Below, piece by piece: positions 17,846 to 26,700 of a stretch of DNA of 64,000 bases. The position numbers were made by a program, and so were the translations under genes. The notes under the pieces were generated by a model. It was not told the origin of the DNA. It searched no databases and saw only the letters and a program-made list of their open reading frames with translations. Each line of letters starts with the position of its first letter. Within the stretch, counting starts at the first letter, position 1. The DNA comes from Oryzibacter oryziterrae (GTDB taxonomy: Bacteria; Pseudomonadota; Alphaproteobacteria; Rhizobiales; Pleomorphomonadaceae): contig NZ_JAKJIC010000004.1 in assembly GCF_021864535.1 (NCBI RefSeq), positions 62,001 through 126,000 on the forward strand. Direction: 5' to 3'.

Positions 17846-18636
17846 AGCTTGCTGAGCACCTTTCCGCGCAACACGCGCTCAAGCAGGAGAGCAAAAAGCA
17901 GCAGGGCGGCACTCGTCCAGACGGGCACTCTCATATCAACGAACTGACTTTCGAAGTCTGGATACCAAGCACTTCTGATCTCTTCGGCGGTATGCAACAA
18001 TGGCTGAAAATAGAGGGCCTGCTGAATTTCCGGAGGCATGTCTCTCGCAAGAAAGAACAGTCCGGCCGTGAAGAAATTAATGCGAACGGCTACAGTAAAT
18101 ATATTGTTCCAAGTTTTGTATAATGAGGATACCACGCTGTTGATAACGCCGAACGAAAACCCACTGATGATGGCACAGCTCATTGGCAGAAAGAAGCGGA
18201 TGGGATCTTTTGGCGGGGGCACATGTCCGAGGATCACGAAGATGAGCATCAATGCCGAAAAGACGATCAGGTTGATCGCGACCTCTACAACCATCTTGCT
18301 GATGTAGAGGTCAAGTACTTTGATCCGCGGGAAGGACAAAAGGCCCTTGTTGCCAGACACAGCATTGCGCACGCTTCCCTCAATCGCCGAGAACAGATTG
18401 AGGTTCAACAGCCCGAGCGTCACGAAGGGGGCGAAATCACCCGTGAGTTCCGATGTTCGCTCGCCTCTTACGGCCGCCATCGCAACCGAGACCACGAAGA
18501 TGTAGGCCACCGGCTGCGAGAAGGCCCAGAAGAAGCCGAGCTTGCGGTCCCCGTATTGGGCGCGCAGTTCGCGCAATACGATCGCCCAGATCGCACTGCC
18601 GAAGCGATTGAATGACAACGCCATCGATATTGCCAT
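17842..18636 (-). CDS. kpsM: Capsule polysaccharide ABC exporter, permease protein
   Basis: The membrane subunit of the KpsMT exporter (ABC-2 family). The 264-residue protein has the family start with VLRELRAQYGDRKLGFFWAF (about residues 20-39) and six predicted membrane helices from about 42 to 255. It moves a lipid-linked polysaccharide across the inner membrane together with KpsT. It is the first gene of the exporter operon. About 40 bp upstream lies a 9-14-9 dyad. The operon starts just after hisA, where many relatives have hisF and hisE. Confidence 0.93.
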   Translation of the reverse strand: MAISMALSFNRFGSAIWAIVLRELRAQYGDRKLGFFWAFSQPVAYIFVVSVAMAAVRGERTSELTGDFAPFVTLGLLNLNLFSAIEGSVRNAVSGNKGLLSFPRIKVLDLYISKMVVEVAINLIVFSALMLIFVILGHVPPPKDPIRFFLPMSCAIISGFSFGVINSVVSSLYKTWNNIFTVAVRINFFTAGLFFLARDMPPEIQQALYFQPLLHTAEEIRSAWYPDFESQFVDMRVPVWTSAALLLFALLLERVLRGKVLSKL

Positions 18637-18671
18637 TACCGGCCTCGTTCAGGTCCCACAACATTCGTGTG

Positions 18672-18703
18672 TGCGCCGCAGATTGAATCCAAATTGCGGC
18701 GCA
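18672..18703 (-). promoter_or_regulatory. Dyad TGCGCCGCA-N14-TGCGGCGCA in the kpsM leader
   Basis: A perfect 9-bp inverted repeat with a 14-nt spacer lies 36-67 bp upstream of the kpsM ATG and about 85 bp after the hisA stop. There is no U-run on either side, so a simple terminator is less likely than an operator or a leader hairpin. Confidence 0.4.
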
Positions 18704-18788
18704 AATCCAGTCGAAAATGCGATGGAAGACATAGTAGCCCACAACGTTGCGCTGTAGCGCTCCAACTGTCGGATCTGCCTGTCCCGTG

Positions 18789-19526
18789 TCATCCTGCCGC
18801 CGCGATCAGCGCCATCGCTTCGCGCGGGTCAAGCCGCCCGTCGTAGAGGGCGCGGCCGCTGATGGCGCCATCGAGCACGCGGGCTTCTGGCGCCAGCATG
18901 GCGCGGATGTCCGCGATGGACGCGAGGCCACCTGAGGCGATCACCGGGATCGACACCGCCTCGGCCAACGCCAGCGTCGCTGGCATGTTCAGGCCCTTCA
19001 GTACTCCGTCGCGGTCGATGTCGGTGTAGACGATGGCCGCCACGCCCGCATCCTCGAACTTGCGCGCCATGTCGATGACGCCGAGCTCGGACGCTTCCGC
19101 CCAGCCCTCCACCGCCACCTTGCCGCCGCGCGCGTCGATGCCGACGACGATGCGGCCGGGGAAGGCCCTGGCCGCTTCGCGCACCAGATCCGGATTGCGC
19201 AGCGCCACCGTGCCGAGGATCACCCGGGCGATGCCCTTGTCGAGCCAGTTCGTGATGGCCGCCATGTCGCGGATGCCGCCGCCGAGCTGCACCTTCATGG
19301 CCGGAGACACGGCCGCAAGGATCGCTTCCACCGCGGTGCCATTGACGCTGCGCCCTTCGAAGGCGCCGTTGAGGTCCACTACGTGCAGCCAGGGAAAGCC
19401 AAGCGCTGCGAAGTCGCGCGCCTGAGCCGCCGGGTCGGCGTTGTAGACGGTTGCCTGGTCCATGTCGCCGAGCTTGAGGCGCACGCACTGGCCGTCCTTC
19501 AGGTCGATCGCGGGATAGAGGATCAT
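18789..19526 (-). CDS. hisA: ProFAR isomerase HisA
   Basis: The isomerase converting ProFAR to PRFAR in histidine biosynthesis. It is a 245-residue (beta/alpha)8 barrel with the two catalytic Asp motifs YPAIDLKDG (D about 8) and YTDIDRDG (about 128), plus phosphate-binding QLGGGIRD and IASGGLAS. The start at 19526 overlaps hisH by 4 bp (ATGA), which is the coupled start; the longer open frame is a read-back into hisH. Last gene of gst-queG-hisB-DUF2628-hisH-hisA. The usual hisF and hisE do not follow. Confidence 0.96.
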   Translation of the reverse strand: MILYPAIDLKDGQCVRLKLGDMDQATVYNADPAAQARDFAALGFPWLHVVDLNGAFEGRSVNGTAVEAILAAVSPAMKVQLGGGIRDMAAITNWLDKGIARVILGTVALRNPDLVREAARAFPGRIVVGIDARGGKVAVEGWAEASELGVIDMARKFEDAGVAAIVYTDIDRDGVLKGLNMPATLALAEAVSIPVIASGGLASIADIRAMLAPEARVLDGAISGRALYDGRLDPREAMALIAAAG

Positions 19527-20173
19527 GGACGCCACCTCAGGAAATTGCCGATCAGCCCGAGACCGAGCGTCTGGCTCTTCTCGGGGTGGAACTGTGTGCC
19601 CACCATGTTGTCGCGCGCGATCATGGCCGTGACGGCGCCGCCATAGTCGGTGGTTGCGAGGAGATGTGCCGGATCGGCGCATTCCAGGTGATAGCTGTGC
19701 ACGAAATAGGCGTGCAGTCCGTCGCGTCCGGTCTTGAGGCCGGCGAGCAGCGGATGGTCGCCGCGCACATCCAGCGTGTTCCAGCCCATGTGCGGGATCT
19801 TCAGCGCCGGATCGCTCGGCGTGATCACGCGGACATCGCCGCCGATCCAGTCGAGCCCGCGCGTCACCGCCTTCTCATGGCCGAAGGTGGACATCAGCTG
19901 CATGCCGACGCAGATGCCGAGGAATGGCCGCCCGCCGGCGATCACGACCTCCTCAAGCGCTTCCACCATACCCGTGACGGCATCAAGACCGGCGCGGCAG
20001 TCCGCATAGGCGCCAACGCCCGGCAGCAGGACATGATCGGCGGCGCGAACCTGGTCCGGATCGGCAGTGACCAGCACCTCGCCGGCGTATCCGCTCTCCC
20101 GCGCCGCCCGCTCGAAGGCCTTGGCGGCGGAGCGCAGGTTGCCCGAACCATAGTCGATGATTGCGACGGTCAT
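19523..20173 (-). CDS. hisH: Imidazole glycerol phosphate synthase subunit HisH
   Basis: The glutaminase subunit of IGP synthase; it passes ammonia to HisF. The 216-residue class I glutamine amidotransferase has the catalytic Cys in LGICVGMQL (about residue 84), the oxyanion region PGVGAY and the His-Glu pair in QFHPEKSQ (about 198-200). It overlaps both neighbours by 4 bp. Its partner HisF must be encoded elsewhere, because no hisF lies in the window. Confidence 0.96.
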   Translation of the reverse strand: MTVAIIDYGSGNLRSAAKAFERAARESGYAGEVLVTADPDQVRAADHVLLPGVGAYADCRAGLDAVTGMVEALEEVVIAGGRPFLGICVGMQLMSTFGHEKAVTRGLDWIGGDVRVITPSDPALKIPHMGWNTLDVRGDHPLLAGLKTGRDGLHAYFVHSYHLECADPAHLLATTDYGGAVTAMIARDNMVGTQFHPEKSQTLGLGLIGNFLRWRP

Positions 20174-20658
20174 GGCCGATCTCCGTTGAAGGGAAACATT
20201 CCGATCACCTCGCGTTGGCCGTGGGTGGGCGCCGGGCGCGGCGGGAATGTAGCGGCGCGTACCGGTGTCGCTGGCTGCGGCTGTCGGTCGAGCCAGTCAC
20301 CGAGGAACCGCCGCTCGGCCGCATCAAGGTCGCCGCCCTCGACAATGCCCGCAAGGGTCCACCCCCGCTGAAGCAGCGTCCAGCCGCGCAGGCTCGCCGC
20401 TTCCAGGGCGCCCCACAGCGCAAAGAGGACGCCGAGCACGCTGCCGGTGGCCGGCGAGGTCACAAGTTCGATGCCCTGCAGCACGGCAATCACCAGCAGC
20501 CAGCCGCAGAAGACAAGCCACAGACGGTGCCAGAGCAGATAGGCCCAGGGAACCACCAGCGCGGCGAACGAAAAGCCGTCCTTGACGAAGACGAGACGCT
20601 CGCCGTCGGCAGGGGCGGACGAGCCAGCCGGAGGCGCGTAGACCGAGTAGATCGCCAT
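20170..20658 (-). CDS. DUF2628 membrane protein
   Basis: A 162-residue protein of the DUF2628 family, which commonly sits inside the his cluster of Hyphomicrobiales. It begins [10 protein letters not shown], has the [19 protein letters not shown] block typical of the family, three or so membrane helices between about 30 and 105, and a proline-rich cytoplasmic tail. The ATG at 20658 has an ideal GAGGAGG Shine-Dalgarno, which rules out the longer frame to 20712. The stop overlaps the hisH start by 4 bp. The function is unknown; coupling to hisH is conserved context rather than evidence of a histidine role. Confidence 0.85.
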   Translation of the reverse strand: MAIYSVYAPPAGSSAPADGERLVFVKDGFSFAALVVPWAYLLWHRLWLVFCGWLLVIAVLQGIELVTSPATGSVLGVLFALWGALEAASLRGWTLLQRGWTLAGIVEGGDLDAAERRFLGDWLDRQPQPATPVRAATFPPRPAPTHGQREVIGMFPFNGDRP

Positions 20659-20769
20659 CGGGTCCTCCTCAGGGCATCGATCCGGAACCAGGCGGCGGTC
20701 TCGCCGAAGCAATCGATGCAGTTTCAGAAAACGGCAGGTCCAGCCGAAGCGGCGCGGGGCGGCTCTGGC

Positions 20770-21363
20770 TCAGCCCTCAAGCACGCCCTTGGTGGACGGC
20801 ACCCGCCCGGCCTGCGCCGTGTCGATGGAGACGGCGATCCGAAGCGCGCGCGCCAGTGCCTTGAAGCAGCTCTCGGCGATATGGTGATCGTTGCTGCCAT
20901 AGAGCGTCTCCACATGCAGCGTCAGGCCCGACTGCATGGCAAAGGCGCGGAACCACTCCTCCACCAGCTGCGTGTCGAAGCTGCCGATCTTCGGCGTGTG
21001 GAACTGGGTACGGAACACCAGGAACGGCCGGCCGGAAATGTCGAGCGCGCAGCGCGTAAGCGCTTCGTCCATCGGCAGGTGCACGTCCGCATAGCGGGTG
21101 ATGCCGCGCTTGTCGCCCAGCGCCTGGCGGAAGCACTGGCCGATGGCAATGCCCACATCCTCCACCGTGTGGTGGTCGTCGATATGCAGGTCGCCCTTGG
21201 CTTTCACGGTCAGATCGATCAGCCCGTGGCGGGCGATCTGGGTCAGCATGTGGTCGAAGAAGCCAACGCCGGTCGAAATATCGGAAAGACCGGTCCCGTC
21301 CAGGTCGAGGCTGACGGAAATTTCGGTCTCGTTGGTCTTGCGCGAAAGGCTGGCCGTGCGCAT
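20770..21363 (-). CDS. hisB: Imidazoleglycerol-phosphate dehydratase
   Basis: The sixth step of histidine synthesis: dehydration of IGP to imidazole acetol phosphate, with Mn(II) at the active site. The 197-residue monofunctional form has both metal-binding repeats, [11 protein letters not shown] (about 65) and [12 protein letters not shown] (about 160), plus the GVGFFDHML block. Length is standard. It is separated from the upstream queG gene by 80 bp and from DUF2628 by about 110 bp. Confidence 0.97.
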   Translation of the reverse strand: MRTASLSRKTNETEISVSLDLDGTGLSDISTGVGFFDHMLTQIARHGLIDLTVKAKGDLHIDDHHTVEDVGIAIGQCFRQALGDKRGITRYADVHLPMDEALTRCALDISGRPFLVFRTQFHTPKIGSFDTQLVEEWFRAFAMQSGLTLHVETLYGSNDHHIAESCFKALARALRIAVSIDTAQAGRVPSTKGVLEG

Positions 21364-21443
21364 GCGCCCTTGGGCTCCCGATGCTTGAAAGTCTCAAGGG
21401 GCTTCTAGCAGGGCCAGCCGGCGAAGGAAACAGGAAGAATGCG

Positions 21444-22499
21444 TCATTCGCCTGTGTCTGCAACCTGAGCAAGCTCGTTGGCAGCCCACGCGCCCGCCTC
21501 CCGCACGAGCGGATCGGGATCCCCGGCCAGCCGCTCCGCCGATGGCAGCAGCGCTCGATCTGCGGAGTTGCCGATGGCGATCGCCACATTGCGCAGGAAG
21601 CGCGCCCGCCCGATGCGCTTGACCGGCGACCCCGAGAATAGCGCCCGGAAGGCCGCATCGTCGAGCAGCGCCAGTTCGGCAAGCGGCGGCGCCAGAAGAT
21701 CGGGCCGCGCCTTCAGCTTCATTTCGCGGGCGCTTTGCGCGAACTTGTTCCACGGGCAGGCGGCCAGACAATCGTCGCAGCCGTAGATGCGATTGCCGAT
21801 GGCACGCCGGAACGCGTCCGGGATCGGTCCGTCATGCTCGATGGTGAGATAGGAGATGCAGCGCCGCGCGTCGATCTGGTAGGGCGCCGGAAAGGCTTGG
21901 GTCGGGCAGGCATCTAGACAGGCCCGGCACGAGCCGCAGTGGTCTCTTTCCGGTTCGTCGGCTTCAAGCTCGGCCTGGGTCAGGATGACGCCGAGAAACA
22001 GCCACGAGCCGTGCTGGCGCGACACGAGATTGGTATGCTTGCCCTGCCAGCCGAGCCCGGCGCGTGCCGCCAGCGGCTTTTCCATCAGCGGCGCCGTGTC
22101 GACGAACACCTTCACCTCGGCTCCGGTATCGCGGGCAATCACGCCGGCCACGTCCTTGAGCCGCCCCTTGAGCACGTCGTGATAGTCGCGATGCCGGGCG
22201 TAGACCGAGATGTTGCCCACTTCGGGTCGTGTGAGATTGGCAAGCGTGTCGCCCTCGGGACCGTAATTCATGGCGAGCACGACGGCCGAGCGCGCGTCGG
22301 GCCACATGGCCTTGGGATGGACGCGCCGCTCCAGCGTCTCTTCCATCCACCCCATCTCGCCGTGTCGGCCGAGTTCCACGAACTGCCTGAGGCGCAGCCC
22401 GTTGTCGTCGAGTCCGGCGAGCCCGGTCACCCCGACGGCGTCAAAGCCGAGATCCGCGGCGCGCCGGCGGAAGGAGGAGCTATCCGTCCGGGGCGCCAC
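21444..22499 (-). CDS. queG: Epoxyqueuosine reductase QueG
   Basis: A cobalamin- and Fe-S-dependent enzyme for the last step of queuosine synthesis in tRNA. The 351-residue protein has the N-terminal cobalamin-binding part with ARHRDYHDVLK (about 105) and KVFVDTAPLMEKPLA, two 4Fe-4S motifs (CGSCRACLDACP about 192 and CDDCLAACPW about 243), and a C-terminal HEAT-like helical pair. The start is taken as GTG at 22499: a GAGGG ribosome site overlapping the gst stop lies 7 bases upstream, while the longer frame runs back through gst. This coupling suggests a gst-queG unit. Confidence 0.93.
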   Translation of the reverse strand: MAPRTDSSSFRRRAADLGFDAVGVTGLAGLDDNGLRLRQFVELGRHGEMGWMEETLERRVHPKAMWPDARSAVVLAMNYGPEGDTLANLTRPEVGNISVYARHRDYHDVLKGRLKDVAGVIARDTGAEVKVFVDTAPLMEKPLAARAGLGWQGKHTNLVSRQHGSWLFLGVILTQAELEADEPERDHCGSCRACLDACPTQAFPAPYQIDARRCISYLTIEHDGPIPDAFRRAIGNRIYGCDDCLAACPWNKFAQSAREMKLKARPDLLAPPLAELALLDDAAFRALFSGSPVKRIGRARFLRNVAIAIGNSADRALLPSAERLAGDPDPLVREAGAWAANELAQVADTGE

Positions 22500-22509
22500 G
22501 GTCGCGCCC

Positions 22510-23202
22510 TCAGAAGTCGAGGTTGGCGTAGATGGGCGCCGCCGGCAGGCCCGGAACGCGGTCGGACAGCAGCTGCCGGAAGGCCGGACGCGACTTGACG
22601 CGCGCATACCAATGCTTGGCGTTGATGTCCTCGTCCCAGGGCACTTCGGCGAGATAGTCGATCACCGAAAGCTCCGCCGCCGCCGCCAGATCGGCAAAGC
22701 TCATGCGCTCGCCGCTCACCCAGTTGCGCGAACCGGCCAGCCAGCCGATGTAATGCAGGTGATGCTTGATGTTGATGCGCGCCACGCGCAGCACCTGGTT
22801 GTCGGGCGAACCGCCGCCGAGGGACGCCGGCATTTCCAGCTTGAGAATCTTCTCATGCGCGAAATACTGCGTCACTTCCTCGTGCAGCTTGTGCGAAAAC
22901 CAGTCGATCAGCCGGCGCATCTCGGCGCGCGCTTCCGGGTGATTCGGCATCAGCCGGTGTTCGCCGAGCGAATAGCCACGCGTCTCGTCCACATATTCCA
23001 TGATCGGGCCGACGCCGACGATCGGCGGGCCGTCGTTCTCGACCAGGACGGGCACGGTGCCCGCCGGATTGAGCGCCAGGAACTCGGGGCGGCGCTCCCA
23101 ATCGCGCTCCTGCACCAGCTCCACCTTGGCTTCATGTTCGGCAAGCATCAGGCGGATGAAACGCGATCCGGCGGAAAAGGGGTGGTGATACAGCTTCAGC
23201 AT
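22510..23202 (-). CDS. Glutathione S-transferase family protein
   Basis: A 230-residue protein with an N-terminal thioredoxin-like GST domain (LKLYHHPFSAGSRFIRLML; the catalytic-position Ser in PFSAGS is about residue 9; VPVLVENDG and the following segment form the glutathione site) and a C-terminal all-helical domain with the FSFADLAAAAEL-like motif (here MSFADLAAAAEL) near 185. The substrate cannot be told from sequence. The ATG at 23202 (MLKLYHHPF) matches family starts. It is the first gene of the queG-his transcript and divergent from uppP. Confidence 0.92.
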   Translation of the reverse strand: MLKLYHHPFSAGSRFIRLMLAEHEAKVELVQERDWERRPEFLALNPAGTVPVLVENDGPPIVGVGPIMEYVDETRGYSLGEHRLMPNHPEARAEMRRLIDWFSHKLHEEVTQYFAHEKILKLEMPASLGGGSPDNQVLRVARINIKHHLHYIGWLAGSRNWVSGERMSFADLAAAAELSVIDYLAEVPWDEDINAKHWYARVKSRPAFRQLLSDRVPGLPAAPIYANLDF

Positions 23203-23496
23203 GGACGACCTGACACAAAACGAATCACCCGGCCCGGGCATGTCATCGATCTATACGGATCGGGATCCGCGCGGGCTGGCGTAATCTGGGGCAACCGCTC
23301 AGGAAATGGCGTTGCAATCCTGGGGGACGCTCGGCTAAGTCCAAGGCGTGACCGACCCGGTGCGACGGTTTTTGCGCCTGACGCACATCAGTCATGATTT
23401 GGCCTGCATATAGAGCCAATGGCGGCGGTGAACAAACGGTTTCCAAGCGGGACGATTTTGCCCGCTTTCACAGAATTGGACCAGAAAGCAGCTTCT

Positions 23497-24303
23497 ATGG
23501 ACATGATGGACTTGCTCAACGCTCTCCTGCTCGGCGTCATCGAGGGGATCACGGAGTTTCTGCCCATTTCCAGCACCGGGCATCTGATCATCGCCGAGCA
23601 GTGGCTCGGGCAGCGGTCCGACACCTTCAACATCGTCATTCAGGCTGGCGCGATCCTGGCCGTCACCATCATCTACTGGCAGCGGCTGCTCGGCCTCCTG
23701 CTCGGCTGGCGTGATCCGGCCAACCGCGCCTATGCCGCCAAGCTCATCGTTGCCTTCCTGGTCACCGCCGTTCTCGGCCTCATCGCCAAGAAGCTCGGTT
23801 TCAAGCTGCCGGAGACCGTGACGCCCATCGCCTGGGCGCTGGTGATCGGCGGCGTCTGGATGATCGCCGCCGAACGTCTGGCCGCCCGCCTGCCGCGCGG
23901 CACCGAGGTCAGCTGGCTTGCCGCCATTGTGGTGGGCGTGGCGCAGGTGGTGGCCGGCATTTTCCCCGGCACCTCCCGTTCGGCCTCCACCATCTTCTCG
24001 GCCATGCTGGTGGGCACCAACAACCGCGCCGCGGCGACCGAGTTCGCCTTCCTCGTCGGCATTCCCACCATGTACGCCGCCAGTGCCGTTGAACTCCTCG
24101 GCACCATCAAGGACGGCACGGCCATGCAGGAAGACTGGCTGGCGCTGATCGTCGCCTTCCTGGCCTCCACCATCACCGCCTTCGTTGCCGTGAAGTGGCT
24201 GCTCGGCTACATCCAGTCGCACCGCTTCACCCTGTTCGCCATCTACCGTCTGATCTTCGGCGCCATCCTGCTCGGTGCCGTTGCCGCCGGCTGGCTCGCC
24301 TGA
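23497..24303 (+). CDS. uppP: Undecaprenyl-diphosphatase (BacA family)
   Basis: An integral membrane phosphatase that recycles undecaprenyl pyrophosphate for peptidoglycan and polysaccharide synthesis. The 268-residue protein has both catalytic motifs, GITEFLPISSTGHL (about 16-29) and the arginine-containing PGTSRSAST (about 164), and around eight membrane helices. The start at 23497 is chosen on family length and because the extension to 23419 lacks a hydrophobic or conserved character; the Shine-Dalgarno (AGAAAG) is weak. It is divergent from gst. Confidence 0.95.
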   Translation: MDMMDLLNALLLGVIEGITEFLPISSTGHLIIAEQWLGQRSDTFNIVIQAGAILAVTIIYWQRLLGLLLGWRDPANRAYAAKLIVAFLVTAVLGLIAKKLGFKLPETVTPIAWALVIGGVWMIAAERLAARLPRGTEVSWLAAIVVGVAQVVAGIFPGTSRSASTIFSAMLVGTNNRAAATEFAFLVGIPTMYAASAVELLGTIKDGTAMQEDWLALIVAFLASTITAFVAVKWLLGYIQSHRFTLFAIYRLIFGAILLGAVAAGWLA

Positions 24304-24335
24304 TCGGCGTCACCTGAGGGTACGAACGACGACGG

Positions 24336-24366
24336 CCTCCCCGATCGGGCGATCGGGGAGGTCGTT
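24336..24366. terminator. Terminator between uppP and the NDUFA9-like gene
   Basis: A perfect 11-bp stem (24336-24346 with 24351-24361, loop GGGC) is followed on the plus strand by TCGTTTTGC. It lies between convergent genes. Confidence 0.85.
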
Positions 24367-24391
24367 TTGCATCGTTGCGAGGCTGGAAACG

Positions 24392-25372
24392 TCAGGCCAT
24401 GCGGTTGCGCCGGTCATACTGACCATGCGGCAGATAGCGGTAGAGATAGGTCGGCAACACTGCGTCGAGCGACTTGGGCTTGATGCCGAAGGCCTCGAAG
24501 GTCCGCTTCTCGGCGATGGCGGCGTGCGACACCACGCTCGGCGACTTCAGCAGCTCCACCTGGTCGACCGTCAGCGGGGCGCCCGGCAGCCAGCCGGTCA
24601 GGCGCGCCAGCAGCGTGGCCAGCGGGAAGGGCAGGTTGATGAGGGCGCGCTTGCGCCCGGTCTCGCGCAGCACGCGCTCCATGCAGTCGCGCAGGCTGAG
24701 TTCGTCCGGACCGCCGAGTTCGTAGACCTTGCCACCGGCCACCTTGCCGTCCACGGCGCGCGCGATCGCTTCGGCCACGTCTTCCACGTACACGGGCTGG
24801 AACAGCGTCTTGCCGCCGCCGATCAGCGGCAGCGCCGGCGCAACGGCCGCCATCGAGGCGAAGAGGTTGAAGAATTTGTCCTCCGGCCCGAACACGGCCG
24901 ACGGCCTGAGTACGATGGCGTTCGGCATCACTTCCAGCACGGCCGCCTCGCCGGCGAACTTGGTCCGGGCGTAGGCGGATGCCGAGTTGGCGTCCGAAGC
25001 GGTCGCGGACATGTGCACGAGGGTCGTCACGCCCGAGGCCTTGCAGGCTTCCGCCACGGCGCGTGCGCCGAAGGCCTGCACCGCCGCATGCGTCTGCCGC
25101 CCGCTTGCCGTCATGATGCCCACCAGGTTGACCACCGCATCCGAACCGGCCACGGCGTGGTCGACCGACGTCTTGTAGCGCAGGTTGGCCTGCACCGGCG
25201 TGATCTGGCCCACGGTGCCGAGCGGCTGCAGGTGGAACGCGAGATCCGGCCGGCGCACGGCGACGCGGACACGGTAGCCGCGTTGGGCCAGCGCCCGCAC
25301 CACATGGCGGCCGATGAAGCCCGAACCGCCGAAGACAGTCACGAGGCGGGGAGCATCGCTGATCAGGGTCAT
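24392..25372 (-). CDS. NAD(P)-binding reductase, complex I NDUFA9-like family
   Basis: A 326-residue atypical short-chain dehydrogenase with an N-terminal Rossmann motif FGGSGFIGRHVVRAL (about 14-28) and the FQPVYVEDVAEAIARA block typical of the NDUFA9/NAD-epimerase-like group. The canonical SDR Tyr-x3-Lys is weakly kept (SAYARTKFAGE, about 150). Relatives are annotated as complex I NDUFA9-family proteins; in alphaproteobacteria the true role is unproven. The start at 25372 is taken because the frame upstream runs into non-coding DNA next to the tRNA gene. It is transcribed towards uppP. Confidence 0.85.
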   Translation of the reverse strand: MTLISDAPRLVTVFGGSGFIGRHVVRALAQRGYRVRVAVRRPDLAFHLQPLGTVGQITPVQANLRYKTSVDHAVAGSDAVVNLVGIMTASGRQTHAAVQAFGARAVAEACKASGVTTLVHMSATASDANSASAYARTKFAGEAAVLEVMPNAIVLRPSAVFGPEDKFFNLFASMAAVAPALPLIGGGKTLFQPVYVEDVAEAIARAVDGKVAGGKVYELGGPDELSLRDCMERVLRETGRKRALINLPFPLATLLARLTGWLPGAPLTVDQVELLKSPSVVSHAAIAEKRTFEAFGIKPKSLDAVLPTYLYRYLPHGQYDRRNRMA

Positions 25373-25589
25373 GGGTCGTTTCGTCCTGTTGAAAAAATGC
25401 CGTGCGGGCCTGAGAGCGTAAAAAAAGCCCGCGCTTCCCTGGTGTCTTAAGGCACGGGAGGGGCGTCTGTACAGTCCGGCCGACGTCGTGGTGATCACTT
25501 GCTCGACAGAAAATTCACAGGCCGAATGAAAAGCCGGTTGACAAGGCAGTGCCGAGCCCGTAATCAACCGCCCACCAGAAAGCACACCT

Positions 25590-25674
25590 GCCCAGGTGGC
25601 GGAATTGGTAGACGCGCAGGTTTCAGGTACCTGTGCCGCGAGGCGTGAAGGTTCGAGTCCTTTCCTGGGCACCA
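25590..25674 (+). tRNA. tRNA-Leu (anticodon CAG)
   Basis: An 85-nt class II tRNA. The acceptor stem is GCCCAGG with CCTGGGC, the discriminator A is followed by encoded CCA, the D arm contains GGTAGACGC, and the anticodon stem CAGGT/ACCTG carries loop TTCAGGT, giving anticodon CAG for CUG codons. A long variable arm (TGCCGCGAGGCGTG) and the T arm GGTTCGAGTCC follow. CUG is a major Leu codon in this GC-rich DNA. Confidence 0.97.
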
Positions 25675-25690
25675 AGTCTTCTTGGAAACA

Positions 25691-25729
25691 AGCCGGCTTC
25701 CAACCAAACGGTTGGAGCCGGTTTTTTCT
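25691..25729 (+). terminator. Terminator after tRNA-Leu
   Basis: A GC-rich stem formed by AGCCGGCTTCCAACC and GGTTGG-AGCCGG (one bulge, loop AAAC) is followed by TTTTTTCTT, starting 17 bp after the tRNA 3' end. Confidence 0.88.
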
Positions 25730-25967
25730 TGCCCGGACGGCAGCGATGGCCCCAAGGGGCGCGGCGATCCGCTTTCCGTGGTTTTCCGAGCCTTTTTTGG
25801 CGTGTGCCCCTTCGCTGGTAACCTGGACATCAGACCTTTCTGCTTTTCCTCAGGCAACGCAGTGTGAAATGATTCGCACTGGTCGGGCGGGGCAAGGCCC
25901 CAAATCGGACAGACTTGCGGCCGCACGTGATTCGAACCGCGCGACCGCCCAGCAAAGCGAGAGCCTT

Positions 25968-26582
25968 ATGACTATTCGACTTCACGACGGTGACCTGTCC
26001 AACCTCGATGCCTATGGCGACGTGGTCGCCGTCGACACCGAGACCCTCGGCCTCAATCCGCACCGCGATCGTCTTTGCGTCGTCCAGCTCTCGCCCGGCG
26101 ACGGCACCGCCGATGTGGTCCAGATCCGCAAGGGCCAGACCTCGGCCCCCAATCTTCAGAAGCTGCTGACCGATCCGGCGCGCGTGAAGATCTTCCATTT
26201 CGCCCGCTTCGACGTTGCCGTGCTCCGCAAGACCTTCGGTTTCACCGTCAACCCGCTATTCTGCACCAAGATCGCCTCCAAGCTGACGCGCACCTACACC
26301 GATCGTCACGGCCTCAAGGACGTCACGCGCGAGCTGCTCGGCATCGAGATCTCCAAGGTCCAGCAGTCCTCCGACTGGGGTGCCGATCGTCTCACCCAGG
26401 CCCAGCTCGAATATGCCGCCTCCGACGTCCTCAACCTGCACGCCCTGCGTCAGCGGTTGAGCGACATGCTGGCGCGCGAGGGCCGCACCGCCATGGCCGA
26501 AGCCTGCTTCCAGTTCCTGCCCACGCGGGCCGAACTCGACCTCAGCGGCTGGGCTGAAGAAGATATTTTCGCCCATACGTGA
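25968..26582 (+). CDS. rnd: Ribonuclease D-like 3'-5' exonuclease (catalytic domain only)
   Basis: A 204-residue DEDDy exonuclease. VAVDTETLGL (Asp and Glu of motif I, about 17-26), FHFARFDVAVL (motif II) and YAASDVLNLHAL (motif III with Tyr and Asp, about 154) are all present. It lacks the HRDC domains of E. coli RNase D, as do many short alphaproteobacterial homologues. The role is probably tRNA 3'-end trimming or general RNA turnover. The start at 25968 is chosen on family length; the upstream extension crosses the tRNA gene. The 293 bases between the tRNA and this start hold only the tRNA terminator. Confidence 0.9.
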   Translation: MTIRLHDGDLSNLDAYGDVVAVDTETLGLNPHRDRLCVVQLSPGDGTADVVQIRKGQTSAPNLQKLLTDPARVKIFHFARFDVAVLRKTFGFTVNPLFCTKIASKLTRTYTDRHGLKDVTRELLGIEISKVQQSSDWGADRLTQAQLEYAASDVLNLHALRQRLSDMLAREGRTAMAEACFQFLPTRAELDLSGWAEEDIFAHT

Positions 26583-26700
26583 ATGTGATGTCTCGGGTAT
26601 CGGTTGCGATACCCATAGTTTATGATTTCGTCCTAATGTGGCCTGGATTTGTAGCTTCACAGCGGGGCCGGTCCTGCGGCCGCGCGCCGTCACCTGGATT

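Noticed and set aside
23243-23446. 67-codon minus-strand frame in the gst-uppP divergent region
   Set aside because: Overlaps the uppP upstream region, has no ribosome site and no plausible domain.
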